NCBI RefSeq assembly: GCF_034092415.1 | Contig: NZ_CP139304.1 | Span: 1,658,001-1,722,000 of the forward strand | Source of the DNA: Prochlorococcus sp. MIT 1341 | GTDB taxonomy: Bacteria > Cyanobacteriota > Cyanobacteriia > PCC-6307 > Cyanobiaceae | DNA length: 64,000 nt | Direction: 5' to 3' | The notes under the pieces: model-generated | Seen by the model: the letters and a program-made list of their open reading frames with translations, nothing else | What the model was told of the DNA's origin: nothing | Database searches by the model: none | Shown here: positions 17,309-26,212 of the stretch, piece by piece | Numbering within the stretch: position 1 is the first letter of the stretch | Layout: the number at the start of each line of letters is the position of its first letter | Program-made: the position numbers and the translations under genes

Positions 17309-17923
17309 ATGAATTTAACCAAGTTTTTATTTATAGATATTGTATTGGTCATGGCAGGCCTTTCTTTGTGGATTATGGCTCATGCGCATAAAGGAAAAAG
17401 TCTATTGCTAAACAATTTGAAAGATGGCGAGGAGATAGATCTATCTGCTTTGAAACTTCCTAACCAGCAAAAATTGCTAGAGCTTGAAGCTATCGCGCGC
17501 AAAGATGGAAGTGGCATTTCATCTGAATCTTTAATTGGCCTCTGGCAATTTATTTCGGTGTGGAAGCAAGCAAATGATCAGGAAGATCTTTTTATGAGTG
17601 CATTATTGCGACTATTTTCAGCAAGCTTGGACATCAAAAAAGGTGAGGCGAACCAGTTTGTTATTGCAAACTCCATTCAATTTGGATTTCTTTCAATACG
17701 ATTTAAGGGTTCTGGTAATTTAAAAGGTAAACAACCTTTATTACCCTTCTTTTTTGATTGTATAGAGTTTAAAGCCGGCTCCAGTGTTGTTTTCAGTCGG
17801 TTTTTGCCAAAACCAGATGAAATGAATATGCCTTTTTTTGCATTGATTTCAATAGAGCAAAATGGTAAATGGCTTTCAGCTAGAGGACGAGGGGGTGGAC
17901 TTGCACTATGGGTTAAAGGTTAA
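17309..17923 (+). CDS. membrane-anchored protein, unknown
   Basis: 204 residues from the ATG; a TTG nine codons upstream is the alternative. One N-terminal helix (FLFIDIVLVMAGLSLWIMA) should anchor the protein, followed by a hydrophilic domain with LKLPNQQKLLELEAIARKDG and a beta-rich second half (FRFLPKPDEMN region, ending GRGGGLALWVKG). No known motif is seen. It ends 12 bases before a convergent gene. Confidence 0.6.
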   Translation: MNLTKFLFIDIVLVMAGLSLWIMAHAHKGKSLLLNNLKDGEEIDLSALKLPNQQKLLELEAIARKDGSGISSESLIGLWQFISVWKQANDQEDLFMSALLRLFSASLDIKKGEANQFVIANSIQFGFLSIRFKGSGNLKGKQPLLPFFFDCIEFKAGSSVVFSRFLPKPDEMNMPFFALISIEQNGKWLSARGRGGGLALWVKG

Positions 17924-17935
17924 AAATAAATGTTT

Positions 17936-18838
17936 CTATACCTTTGCGTTTGTGCTTCTTGATCCTGCATAGGAGAGTGTTTTTAGGATGGCTTTCTTCC
18001 ATTCTTGAGAGTTAAATTGATGGGCATATCCATGACCAGGCAATATCCAGCTGACGTCGAGACCGATAAGCCGTTCTACTGATTTCAATTGCTCGTTCCA
18101 ATCCCACCAGCAATATTCTTTTGAAGCTATTAAAGCACCTTTTTTAGGATTCCACCAAAGGTGATCTCCACTAAAAAGAATTTGTTTTTGATCTCCAAGT
18201 AAAGCAACCATTGATCCCTTGGTATGCCCGGGTGTGGGAATTAAACTAAGGTTCTTACCTAGAGGAAGATCAGCTAAGCCTATTACTTTTTTTTCTGCTT
18301 CAGGTGCTGCATCTGCATCATTTTGATGAATCCATCTTTCGCAGTTGAAAGCTTTAGCCCAATAGGCATGGTCTGCTACATCATCACGATGAGTGAGCAC
18401 GATCTGGCTAATCCCACCCATCTTTTTGATTTGTCTAGCAAGTGGAGCACTCCAGCGAGGGGAATCGATAAGTACATTTCCATCTGATTTGACAATCAGC
18501 CAACTACTGGCACCAAAACTACGCTTGGAACTCCAACCGCAATAATGGATTTCACCAGCAGGATGTTTTGTGACCAATATTGGGAAAACATCAGCCGGAA
18601 TGCTTTTAGTTAATTCTTTTGGGGCGCCGATTGCTGCTACAGGACAATCGACCATGGCTAAAAGAGCCTTGTTAATTTCTTTTTGATTTTTTGGTTGCGT
18701 GTGGACGAAAGAATTACTCTCTGATTGTGAAAAGTGTTCTGGGTCTATATGCCAACAACTGCCACAATCAATGCAACTTGAGTCCACGAAAAATGGACCT
18801 GGTGAATTCTGCCTGAGGCGATCGTTTAGTCGAGCCAT
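17936..18838 (-). CDS. ferredoxin domain fused to metallo-beta-lactamase-fold hydrolase
   Basis: 300 residues. The N-terminus (about 1-70) is a ferredoxin-like domain with DSSCIDCGSCW and a later CPVAAIG; with only two plus one clear cysteines near the first motif and one in the second it may bind a single cluster. The rest is a metallo-beta-lactamase fold: THRDDVADH (zinc site), TPGHTKGS, FSGDHLWW and LPGHGYAHQF supply the metal ligands. The fusion is known in cyanobacteria and plants, but its substrate is not established to my knowledge. A 43-residue gene lies six bases upstream. Confidence 0.82.
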   Translation of the reverse strand: MARLNDRLRQNSPGPFFVDSSCIDCGSCWHIDPEHFSQSESNSFVHTQPKNQKEINKALLAMVDCPVAAIGAPKELTKSIPADVFPILVTKHPAGEIHYCGWSSKRSFGASSWLIVKSDGNVLIDSPRWSAPLARQIKKMGGISQIVLTHRDDVADHAYWAKAFNCERWIHQNDADAAPEAEKKVIGLADLPLGKNLSLIPTPGHTKGSMVALLGDQKQILFSGDHLWWNPKKGALIASKEYCWWDWNEQLKSVERLIGLDVSWILPGHGYAHQFNSQEWKKAILKTLSYAGSRSTNAKV

Positions 18839-18844
18839 AGTAAT

Positions 18845-18976
18845 TTACTTACCAAATTTATCCGGTAGGCTTTGCTCCATATATTGTTTATTAAAGTTTG
18901 AATAGAGACCTCTGATCATTTTAGGAACTTTGCTTTTGAGAAATCCTCTTTTGAATTGTCCAGTAGGTGATTTCAT
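18845..18976 (-). CDS. 43-residue basic protein, unknown
   Basis: ATG start reading KSPTGQFKRGFLKSKVPKMI and then RGLYSNFNKQYMEQSLPDKFGK. The frame stays open for about 20 codons upstream (including SNFRQNCLEL) without an ATG, so the true start may be a rare codon or the gene may be truncated. It sits six bases upstream of the ferredoxin-hydrolase fusion and is probably co-transcribed. Confidence 0.42.
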   Translation of the reverse strand: MKSPTGQFKRGFLKSKVPKMIRGLYSNFNKQYMEQSLPDKFGK

Positions 18977-19161
18977 TAATTCTAAGCAATTTTGGCGAAA
19001 GTTGCTTTTTAGAAAAGGTATTTTTAAGAGTATACTTTAGGGTAGAGGTCGTTTCATTCTGTTGGAAATCTGGAAATATTTATTCGGTACTCATTAATCT
19101 CTTCTTTCTATCCAAGATATCACTTGCTACTAAGTTGATAACTTAGGCATATATATGAATA
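18977..19161. other. intergenic, open frame edge
   Basis: No separate gene is visible. The first part continues the open frame of the 43-residue gene without a usual start. Confidence 0.3.
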
Positions 19162-20100
19162 TTATTTGTTAGTCACTAATTTTTTGAGCTCTTTTATTCT
19201 AAATACTTTAATTATCGTTCTGATTACAGGCAATATTTTATGTATATTCAGAAGGAAATACTTCCTAAAATAGCAATAAAAACTCTTGTATTGACCACTA
19301 TAATTGTAAAATGAGTATTCATATATCCAATTTACTAGCCATTTTGTTTTATTAGTAATTGGCCTGTCCTTATCATCAAAAATATGTACAGTTTGCTTAT
19401 AACCCCAATAAAATTTTCTTTGCTGAGTTATTTCTAGGTTATTCAGAATATCAAGACTAGGTATCTCTTCAAAATTATATCTTAAGTCTACCCATTTAAA
19501 CTTAGGGATGTCTCTAAAACTACAATAAGCTCTTAATGCAGTAATCCAATTCATAGAAGGATTGATTTTCAAGACTTCTTTGTATCTTTTACCTAAAACA
19601 GCATTTCCACTTAGATAGGGGGATATTGTCCAGAATTCTGGATTAAAAAGAGCTTCTAGCACATTGGTCTCACCAAATAAAACCATATCACCAAGCCATT
19701 GGTGCATAGCACTTTCCTGACTTATTAAAAGTAGTTTGTTTTCATCTTTTAAGACTTTTTGGCAGTATTTACAAATATTTTCTCTGAGAATGACTGAATC
19801 TCCCCTATATTTAAATATGCGTTCAAACCCTTTCTCTTTAGCATGTAAAATTCCTTTGTAAATCATTTCTGGGAACCCATTACCTGGGAATTCTCTGTTA
19901 ACGTCATTCCAAATTATTGAATCGCACGCATCGATTGTCTTTTTGCTGGGGTAGGTTCCTGAGCCTGAAATAATAATGTATGAATCAGGATTTAATTCCC
20001 GGCATTTTCTTGCCGACATCTCTAACATCATTTTAAATTTGTACCTATCTTCAGTCAGCCATACCTGACTGATTAAAATACAATTATCTTTAGAATTCAT
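19162..20100 (-). CDS. unknown protein, possibly glycosyltransferase-like
   Basis: 312 residues, no signal peptide. The N-terminus (CILISQVWLTEDRYKFKMML) and the middle (GFERIFKYRGDSVI, an aspartate in the position of a nucleotide-sugar/metal site) recall glycosyltransferase-like proteins, but no clear family signature is present. The C-terminus is basic and aromatic (YSFYNYSGQYKSFYCYF), perhaps membrane-associated. Its start overlaps the sulfotransferase stop by 11 bp, so the two belong to one operon and probably act on the same glycan. Codon and base use are AT-rich like other surface genes here. Confidence 0.45.
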   Translation of the reverse strand: MNSKDNCILISQVWLTEDRYKFKMMLEMSARKCRELNPDSYIIISGSGTYPSKKTIDACDSIIWNDVNREFPGNGFPEMIYKGILHAKEKGFERIFKYRGDSVILRENICKYCQKVLKDENKLLLISQESAMHQWLGDMVLFGETNVLEALFNPEFWTISPYLSGNAVLGKRYKEVLKINPSMNWITALRAYCSFRDIPKFKWVDLRYNFEEIPSLDILNNLEITQQRKFYWGYKQTVHIFDDKDRPITNKTKWLVNWIYEYSFYNYSGQYKSFYCYFRKYFLLNIHKILPVIRTIIKVFRIKELKKLVTNK

Positions 20101-20812
20101 AATTAAAATTATCTATATCATCTTTATATATATTCCCGATTATGTCCCTGGATGCGTTGTCATAATACTTTCTGTAATTCTCTACTTTAACCTTTGACTT
20201 CATTCCATGTCCCAATTCGCCTAAGAAAGTCAAGCCAATTTCTTCTGTTAGGTTTAGCCAGTCTGAATATAAATTTTCGAATCTACCTATAAAATCTAGT
20301 TTATTTTTGCCATCTATGGATGTGAAATGAATTTGGGGCTTGAAATGAGCTTCATTCCTCCACTCAGAATCTCCAAATCTATGTACAAAGTCTGAAAAGG
20401 TTTTTGTTTGAAAAAATAATGTTTTATATTTTTTCTCAAGAAAAGAATAGTTCATGAGTTTCTGGTTACCATTTCTGCCGTATGCCATATCGTTATAAAG
20501 TGAGACAAATCGATCCCATGGATTTCTCACAAAAGCAAATTTATAGTAATCATCTAGATTTAAACTAGATTAATATAGGGACAAATCTTGGATGCCCATA
20601 TGGTGAAACCTAGGCTCCGGATGAATGTAATGGTTTAAAATTTCATTTATGCTAGTAGATGCAACTTTTGCTGTACAAATAAAAATATACTTCTTCCTTG
20701 CTCTTGGGTAAGCCTCCCAGTCTTTTAGTTCCCTCATGTCTGTCAAGGTATAACCTCTAAGATGAGGAATGTTTTTAAATAGTGGGTTTAGCCTTCGCTT
20801 TAATTTAGACAT
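20090..20812 (-). pseudogene. carbohydrate sulfotransferase interrupted by in-frame stop
   Basis: The frame would encode 240 residues but carries one TAA at 20570-20572. Both sides are in the same frame and look intact. Before the stop is the PAPS 5'-phosphosulfate loop (FICTAKVASTSINEIL); after it come DDYYKFAFVRNPWDRFVSLY, the 3'-phosphate binding motif, and the normal end. The family moves sulfate from PAPS to a sugar hydroxyl. A single base change from CAA, GAA or AAA would explain the stop. Either the gene is newly inactive, it is read through, or the base is a sequencing error. Confidence 0.75.
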
Positions 20813-21465
20813 TTTATTATTACAAATTTGATTATAGTAATCTTCTTTATTTATTAGTTTGAACTCTGTTCTCTACGGTCAATACAATAATCGCTATCAC
20901 TAATAATAGGCATAATAGTTAGGCTGATTCCATAAGATTAACATACAATTAATCCAAAGGTTCTAGAAAAGCAAAAGTAAGGTTTTAATTACAACACAAA
21001 GAAGATATTGTAATATCATAATCTTATTTTATCTCTTATCAGTCTCTATAATAGTTAGGAATTCATACAATGATTAGAATAGGCGTACTAGGATTTTCAT
21101 AAATTCCATCTAGTAGAGATGCTGGAAACCCTTCTTTATCTCTTTTCTTGAGCTCAAATACCCTTTCTCACCATTCATTTGGTCTGCTTAGTTACGAGCA
21201 TTGTGCTATTTCTTGACCTGCCAATCTACTTAGAAGCCTCTAAGGCTTCATTTTGTAATGTTAATAGCCAGCAGGATAGAGGTTGATTTGGTTTTTCAAC
21301 GACACATAACTTAAAACCTGAAATAGCCAGGCCTGAGGTCTTAATGGGATCCGTTGGGCGATGCCAAGGAAGAGAAATTAAACTTTTCGTGTTTATATCA
21401 CTACTCCGTAAGGCACTCCCAATTCAAGTATCACTTGTTAGAATCATTAGAAACTAAGTTGAACA
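20813..21465. other. long intergenic region, no gene seen
   Basis: About 650 bases. A 10-codon frame at 21070 begins like a Gfo/Idh protein (MIRIGVLGF) and then stops; this is probably chance. No repeat, RNA or convincing frame found. Confidence 0.35.
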
Positions 21466-21630
21466 ATGGATTGGGACTCTGCCAGGAATCACTGTAAAGA
21501 TCGAAACTGGGATTGGTCGTTAGATTTTATTAATCAAGTCCAAAAAGAGATGCAAGAGCTCGAAGAAAAGGTTAAAAAACTGGAGGACCAGCAGAAAGCT
21601 CAGCGATTGTATGATGCATGTACTTACTAA
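21466..21630 (+). CDS. 54-residue coiled-coil protein
   Basis: ATG start. An N-terminal part (DWDSARNHCKDRNWDWSLDF) is followed by a strong heptad-type helix (QKEMQELEEKVKKLEDQQK). The pattern is clearly protein-like. Such small coiled coils may oligomerise, but the function is unknown. Confidence 0.6.
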   Translation: MDWDSARNHCKDRNWDWSLDFINQVQKEMQELEEKVKKLEDQQKAQRLYDACTY

Positions 21631-21900
21631 TGGTGTTGCTAACACAGCAATCTCAATAGTATTAATTATTAGTGAATCTTTAGCTACTCCTATCCTTAAT
21701 GATAGGCCAACTCCTTAGCCTTCATGTAATGCTTCTAACAATATAAATTCGATACTAAATTTATATTGTTACCGATAAAAAATAATGTCCTCTTTATTTC
21801 TACTACCTTAAACTATATGTATTCAATTTAGTAACGCTGAATTTTTTGTAAATCCTGCTTTTTGATTCCCTGTAATTTTATTATCTTAATTATGAATATT

Positions 21901-22539
21901 TTAAAAAAGACTCAACTGAAAAGTTGGTTTATCTTGAATTGGTGTTGCTATCCACTCCTCTGGACTCCATCCATTTATCAATGACTCTAGTCTCCTCAAC
22001 TCCGCAACATTTTTATTTGGAGCTATCCAATCTTTTTCTAATCCATTTGGTATGATAACTGGCATTCTGTTATGAAGTTGCTTCATTAAAGTGTTTGGAT
22101 TGGTTGTTAATATACAGCAAGTTTCAAGCTCACTGCCTTCAGGACTCATCCATCGATTCCAAATGCCTGCGAGCCAAAATGGTTGATAGTCTTTCCTGCT
22201 TATGCGATGACCTTTCTCAAAAAAACCACTAGCAGGCAACAGACATCTTTTATACCTCCAACTCCCTCTGAATAATTTCTTCTCTTTAACAGTTTCTACC
22301 CTTGCATTGAAAGGTTTTGGCTTAGATGGGTCGAAAGGGTCTTTTGCCCATTCTGAAATAAAACCCCAAAGCATGAAACAAGATGATACTTTGCCCTCAT
22401 CCCTTAGTACAAGTACAGGATCATTTGGTCTGATTAATTCCTGTTGTGAGTAGTTTTTTTCAAAACTTTTTGGAAGATTTTCCTTTAAAATTAATGGTAG
22501 TTTCTCGAATTGGGTCTTGAGCTCATATCGTCCACACAT
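21901..22539 (-). CDS. yedK: SRAP (SOS-response associated) peptidase, YedK/HMCES family
   Basis: 212 residues starting MCGRYEL: cysteine 2 becomes N-terminal after methionine removal and forms a covalent link to abasic sites in single-stranded DNA. Other family signatures are FNARVETV, CLLPASGFFE, the catalytic glutamate in GFFE, and HNRMPVI with the conserved histidine. The protein shields abasic sites at replication forks. It stands alone. Confidence 0.92.
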   Translation of the reverse strand: MCGRYELKTQFEKLPLILKENLPKSFEKNYSQQELIRPNDPVLVLRDEGKVSSCFMLWGFISEWAKDPFDPSKPKPFNARVETVKEKKLFRGSWRYKRCLLPASGFFEKGHRISRKDYQPFWLAGIWNRWMSPEGSELETCCILTTNPNTLMKQLHNRMPVIIPNGLEKDWIAPNKNVAELRRLESLINGWSPEEWIATPIQDKPTFQLSLF

Positions 22540-22743
22540 AATTGGATTAAAACCGAACTAGTTAGTTTTTATAAGTGATTACGTTACACTTTATACTCTT
22601 TTTAATCATTATTCGGTTTGTGTGACAATAAACCTTAAATAGTTTAAGTATTTTTTTTCTCACATTTACATTCGAAGTGTTTTCCTTATGAACCTTTTGA
22701 TTAAGCATAGTGATTTTGTTTGTTCCCAAAGAGGAGGGAAGTG

Positions 22744-22866
22744 ATGATTTCTTTGCCGTCAGCTTTCTTAGCGATCCGATATTTAAGACTATTTAGGGTT
22801 AATGCCTTAGCTGATCTGTGTCAAAAAGAAAAGGATTCCTTTAGAGAGAACCCATCCAATCAATAA
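22744..22866 (+). CDS. 40-residue protein with strong ribosome site
   Basis: ATG preceded by GAGGAGGGA at good spacing, unusual for this genome. The product has a hydrophobic N-terminus (SLPSAFLAIRYLRLFRV) and a polar tail (LADLCQKEKDSFRENPSNQ). The ribosome site is the main support. Function unknown. Confidence 0.42.
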   Translation: MISLPSAFLAIRYLRLFRVNALADLCQKEKDSFRENPSNQ

Positions 22867-23247
22867 ACAGATTGCAACCGTCTTTAGTGAATCCATTCGA
22901 TTCGTCTAAAAAATGAGCAAATTCATCTTATAGGTATTGGCCTGTAGCCTCTCTCATAGATTTATAAATAGAGGCCTGTGAGTAACCTTTTACTGAGAAT
23001 GTAAGTGTGAAATACAGATTCTTACTGTTGTTATAACCCTCTTTATATAGGCTTTCAGCCTTTGAGAACTGTACTGGTAAGACTAATGTCTCAAAACAAG
23101 CACGAAAAGATTTCCTAATACCGCTTAATTCTCCTGATTAATTCCTTTCTTTCATTACTTTAGACATTATCAAATGTTATACGCTATTGAGAAATGCTTG
23201 CCTTGCGCCTTTATTAGCTATAAATAAGTAAAGATCACATTGCTGAT
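22867..23247. other. intergenic, no gene seen
   Basis: AT-rich, several short frames with no support. No inverted repeat of note. Confidence 0.35.
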
Positions 23248-23523
23248 ATGTATAAGGCCATAGATGGCACGCTTTTTCAGACCAATTGGCGTTGCAAGCT
23301 CCATAACTCAATTCTACGCAGTAATGGACGTAGTACAATCCAACAAAATATAAGACTGCTAAAACAACATCCTGAGAAAGTTGGTGGAAATAAAGAAACT
23401 GCAAAAGAACTAATTGAACTCCTTGAGGGCATTTCTGACGACCAAGCCTGGTTAGTTGCGAAAGCAATGGCAGGATTATCTCTAGAAAAAGCCCTTGAGA
23501 CTGTTAACTCGATGCGCATCTAA
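23248..23523 (+). CDS. 91-residue protein, unknown
   Basis: ATG start. The second half is helical and acidic (NKETAKELIELLEGISDDQA, then LEKALETVNSMRI) and clearly protein-like. The minus frames over the same bases appear to be shadows. The N-terminal 25 residues are less certain and the true start may be later. No domain recognised. Confidence 0.55.
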   Translation: MYKAIDGTLFQTNWRCKLHNSILRSNGRSTIQQNIRLLKQHPEKVGGNKETAKELIELLEGISDDQAWLVAKAMAGLSLEKALETVNSMRI

Positions 23524-23860
23524 ACTTTCGTACCATTTGTTATTACTGGAAATTGCGCATTAACTTTTAGCATTTAACCCTGCTAAAGTAATGCTTGTCT
23601 ATGTTTATTAATTGCCAACTGTATGATTTATTCAAAGATACGGAATGTCTTTTGCCTAGAGATCTTGCTTAATGCCTAGTAGGCTCAGAATCTTAACAGG
23701 TTTAGTTTGCATTGACTGATACATTGAGTATAATTCTTTCATGAATGCCGTTAGGTATTGTTTTTGCACTGATAGTTAGTGAAAACCAATGTCTATTGAC
23801 CCAGAAGTGATTCCCCCCTTCAAGTCCTTCAGGTGATAATTCTATCCTCTTTATACCTAA
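23524..23860. other. intergenic, no gene seen
   Basis: No supported frame, RNA or repeat. Confidence 0.35.
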
Positions 23861-23986
23861 ATGGGTGTTTTACGGGTTTATTTGTTTGGGAACTCTTTTT
23901 TCGTGGGGATACTAAAAATACTTCTACCATTTATCTTGATGGGTCTTGCTTTAGGCTTCATTTGGAAGAAAGCTACGTCTTATTGA
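23861..23986 (+). CDS. 41-residue single-span membrane protein
   Basis: ATG start. Hydrophobic almost throughout (FVGILKILLPFILMGLALGF) with a basic end (IWKKATSY). Likely a small membrane protein; function unknown. Confidence 0.4.
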   Translation: MGVLRVYLFGNSFFVGILKILLPFILMGLALGFIWKKATSY

Positions 23987-24271
23987 ACCAATAACATTTA
24001 GTTTAAATTCCTAGATATGCAAACAAGCTTTATTTTTTTATTGTTAACTTCATCATAAATGTTAGAGAATATCAAGCCTTCTTTATAAGGACTATTTAGT
24101 TAAAGAGTGGTTGCCAATCTTCTGTTTTGATTGCTTTCTAAGTTTGGAGAAAATTTAGATGGAGGCTTCAAATCTTCTTAGCATGGCTGATTAGGCTAGA
24201 AGGTAGGATTTCATTAGGAAATAAGAGGTATTTAAATTAATCAATTTGTAGTTTTGAAGAAATCGCTCCGG

Positions 24272-24553
24272 ATGGATCAGTCTTCTTTGCTTCATTCAAC
24301 GAATCTTAAACCAGACGAACCCCCATTCTTTTACAATGAGTACAGAACTGGGAAAGCAAAACGGCCTCTGATGCTAAAACCAGAACCCCTGCTATTTTTT
24401 TTGATTATTTTAGTCGCAGGATCCCTAGCTGTTTTTTCCTTGGTTCAAATCCTAAGACAAATGTTAAACAGGCAGATTGCCGAACAAATTGAAAAGATTG
24501 TCCCTTTAAAAAGATTTAGAAGCCGTATAGAAGTCAGGATTAAATGGCAGTAG
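24272..24553 (+). CDS. 93-residue single-span membrane protein
   Basis: From ATG; a TTG six codons upstream is the alternative. A polar N-terminus with PDEPPFFYNEYRTGKAK is followed by one helix (LLFFLIILVAGSLAVFSLV) and a basic amphipathic end (RQIAEQIEKIVPLKRFRSR). Likely anchored with the N-terminus outside or inside undetermined. No family recognised. Confidence 0.58.
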   Translation: MDQSSLLHSTNLKPDEPPFFYNEYRTGKAKRPLMLKPEPLLFFLIILVAGSLAVFSLVQILRQMLNRQIAEQIEKIVPLKRFRSRIEVRIKWQ

Positions 24554-24841
24554 GTGAATTAAATGTGGTACTTAATTTTCTATATATTTACTTTAAGATT
24601 AAAATTTTAAGGTTTAAAAAACAATAAAGTTTAAATATTTTTCTGAGTCTTTTCCCCCATTTGTGTTCCGTCCCTTTAACTTACTTTCACAAGAAATGGA
24701 TTTATACTTTACCAGTGGTTGACTAGTACATCAAAATTCTTTAAAAAGATTAATTGTTATCTTGCTGAATGTTAGGTCATGTTAATCTTAGGCTAATGTG
24801 ACTCACATTCACTCAGTTCAAGGGGTTTAATTAAAGTTATT

Positions 24842-25243
24842 GTGGCTATAACAAAGCTCACTTTCCTATTTGATGGTGGTTGTCCTTTTTGTCGAAGAGA
24901 GGTCTCATTTCTTAGATCTAGAGACAACATGAAGAGTATTGCATTCGTAGATATTAATTCTCCTTGCTATAACCCTGATTTTTATAGCGGGATTAGTTAT
25001 CGAGAGGGGATGGGAAGAATTCATGCAATCACTTCTTCTGGAGAAGTTTTAAAGGGTGTGCAAGTGTTTCGTGAAGCATATCGATTGGTTGGGCTGGGTT
25101 GGGTCTACTCTCCAGCTACGTGGCCATTGTTAGGAGCTTTGCTTGATGGAATTTATAACTTTTGGGCACGTTGGAGGCTTCCTTTTTCCCTACGCCCCTC
25201 ATTGGATGAACTTTGCAAGCGACGTGAGAAGATTGATCTTTAA
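24842..25243 (+). CDS. DCC-family thiol-disulfide oxidoreductase (DUF393/YuxK)
   Basis: 133 residues, GTG start. The N-terminus has LFDGGCPFCRREVSFLR, the DxxCxxC signature of the DCC family. GVQVFREAYRLVGLGW and the short hydrophobic stretch after it are also typical. The family is thought to be redox-active through the CxxC pair; partners are unknown. Alone between intergenic stretches. Confidence 0.85.
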   Translation: MAITKLTFLFDGGCPFCRREVSFLRSRDNMKSIAFVDINSPCYNPDFYSGISYREGMGRIHAITSSGEVLKGVQVFREAYRLVGLGWVYSPATWPLLGALLDGIYNFWARWRLPFSLRPSLDELCKRREKIDL

Positions 25244-25576
25244 TTATTTCACTTGTAGATCTGCTCTGAGAGTTGTTTATTTGAAGTTGATTTTATCTGG
25301 CCAAGTTCGATAAAATAACAATCGTTGAATTCTATTTTAAAAGATAATTGCAAGCAGGACTCAATGCTGTAGCCCAGGAGAAGCCCCCCACCTGAATCGG
25401 AATTCTACATGGGTTACTCATCTTTGAAAAATGCCAATTTTCTGTTTATTTGTTCAATAAGTTCGTTCTGGTGGAGTGAATATCCAATTGTGGTAACAGA
25501 ATGAGAACTGTACCTGCAAAGCTTGTGGGTAGAAACTCCTATGGGCTATAAATGCAATCAATTTTTGTTTTTGGTA
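25244..25576. other. intergenic, no gene seen
   Basis: The last 54 bases are open in frame with the next gene, but the encoded residues are not convincing. Nothing else is seen. Confidence 0.35.
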
Positions 25577-25870
25577 ATGCAGTCTCAAGGTGGTTTATCA
25601 GACGTTGGTTTTGTGGAACGGATAAAACAGGTTTCTGAAAACAAATGGGAAAGCCTTAGTGACCGTCAAAGGAAATATGCCAAAAAGGTATGGGGAGTAA
25701 TGACCTACAAATGGCGATGGCAGATTGCAATGAATGTTCCATACCTTGCAATTTTTGCTTTGGACAGGACTGTTCCGACGGTCCATGAATTTGACATGGC
25801 TTTGTTGGCCACCATCACTTCTAAACTCCCAATACCTGCTTTCATGTCTGCATGGTTGGGACTTGGCTGA
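25577..25870 (+). CDS. 97-residue protein, unknown
   Basis: ATG start chosen within a longer frame because the residues from here (QSQGGLSDVGFVERIKQVSE) look natural. A basic helical section (SDRQRKYAKKVWGVMTYKW) and a hydrophobic end with DMALLATITSKLPIPAFMS follow. No family recognised. Confidence 0.55.
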   Translation: MQSQGGLSDVGFVERIKQVSENKWESLSDRQRKYAKKVWGVMTYKWRWQIAMNVPYLAIFALDRTVPTVHEFDMALLATITSKLPIPAFMSAWLGLG

Positions 25871-25933
25871 GTTTTCAGGTCGGCACAATTATCTATAGGC
25901 TTATTGATTAAGTTAAGGGTTGTTGGAAATCAA

Positions 25934-26027
25934 GAAAAAAAGACCCCCTTGCGTAACACGCATCGGGCCATTGTGATGGGGAACTTATTTTTTAAGAGAG
26001 ATTGAGCCGGAAATCAACCCCCCAAGT
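25934..26027 (-). ncRNA. repeated non-coding element, copy B, with terminator-like 3' end
   Basis: Minus-strand counterpart of the element at 12.2 kb. It shares CCCCATCAC, CGGCTCAA with its TTGA/TCAA pairing, and a final hairpin: GGCCC, then GCGT-gtt-ACGC, then GGGGGTC and a T-run. The inner pair differs in sequence from copy A yet still pairs. It lies between an unknown plus-strand gene and pstS on the minus strand, downstream of pstS, so it may be the 3' end of a separate RNA or of the pstS transcript. Confidence 0.5.
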
Positions 26028-26212
26028 AGTGTTTTTTCTTTCAGACATATAAGTTGACTCATCAAGAACGTACGTGTGCCTCCCCTTGACACTGATTATC
26101 CTCATTTCAGCGGCCGGCTGATTGGATTGGACTCATGTTGGGTCGGTATAAGAAAGCCTCTGTTTTACTAGTCAATGTGTTGCCTGGGAGGCTCCTGCAT
26201 TACTTGAAAGAT

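Noticed and set aside
23277-23519. 80-codon minus frame
   Set aside because: Shadow of the plus-strand 91-residue gene, which has better composition.
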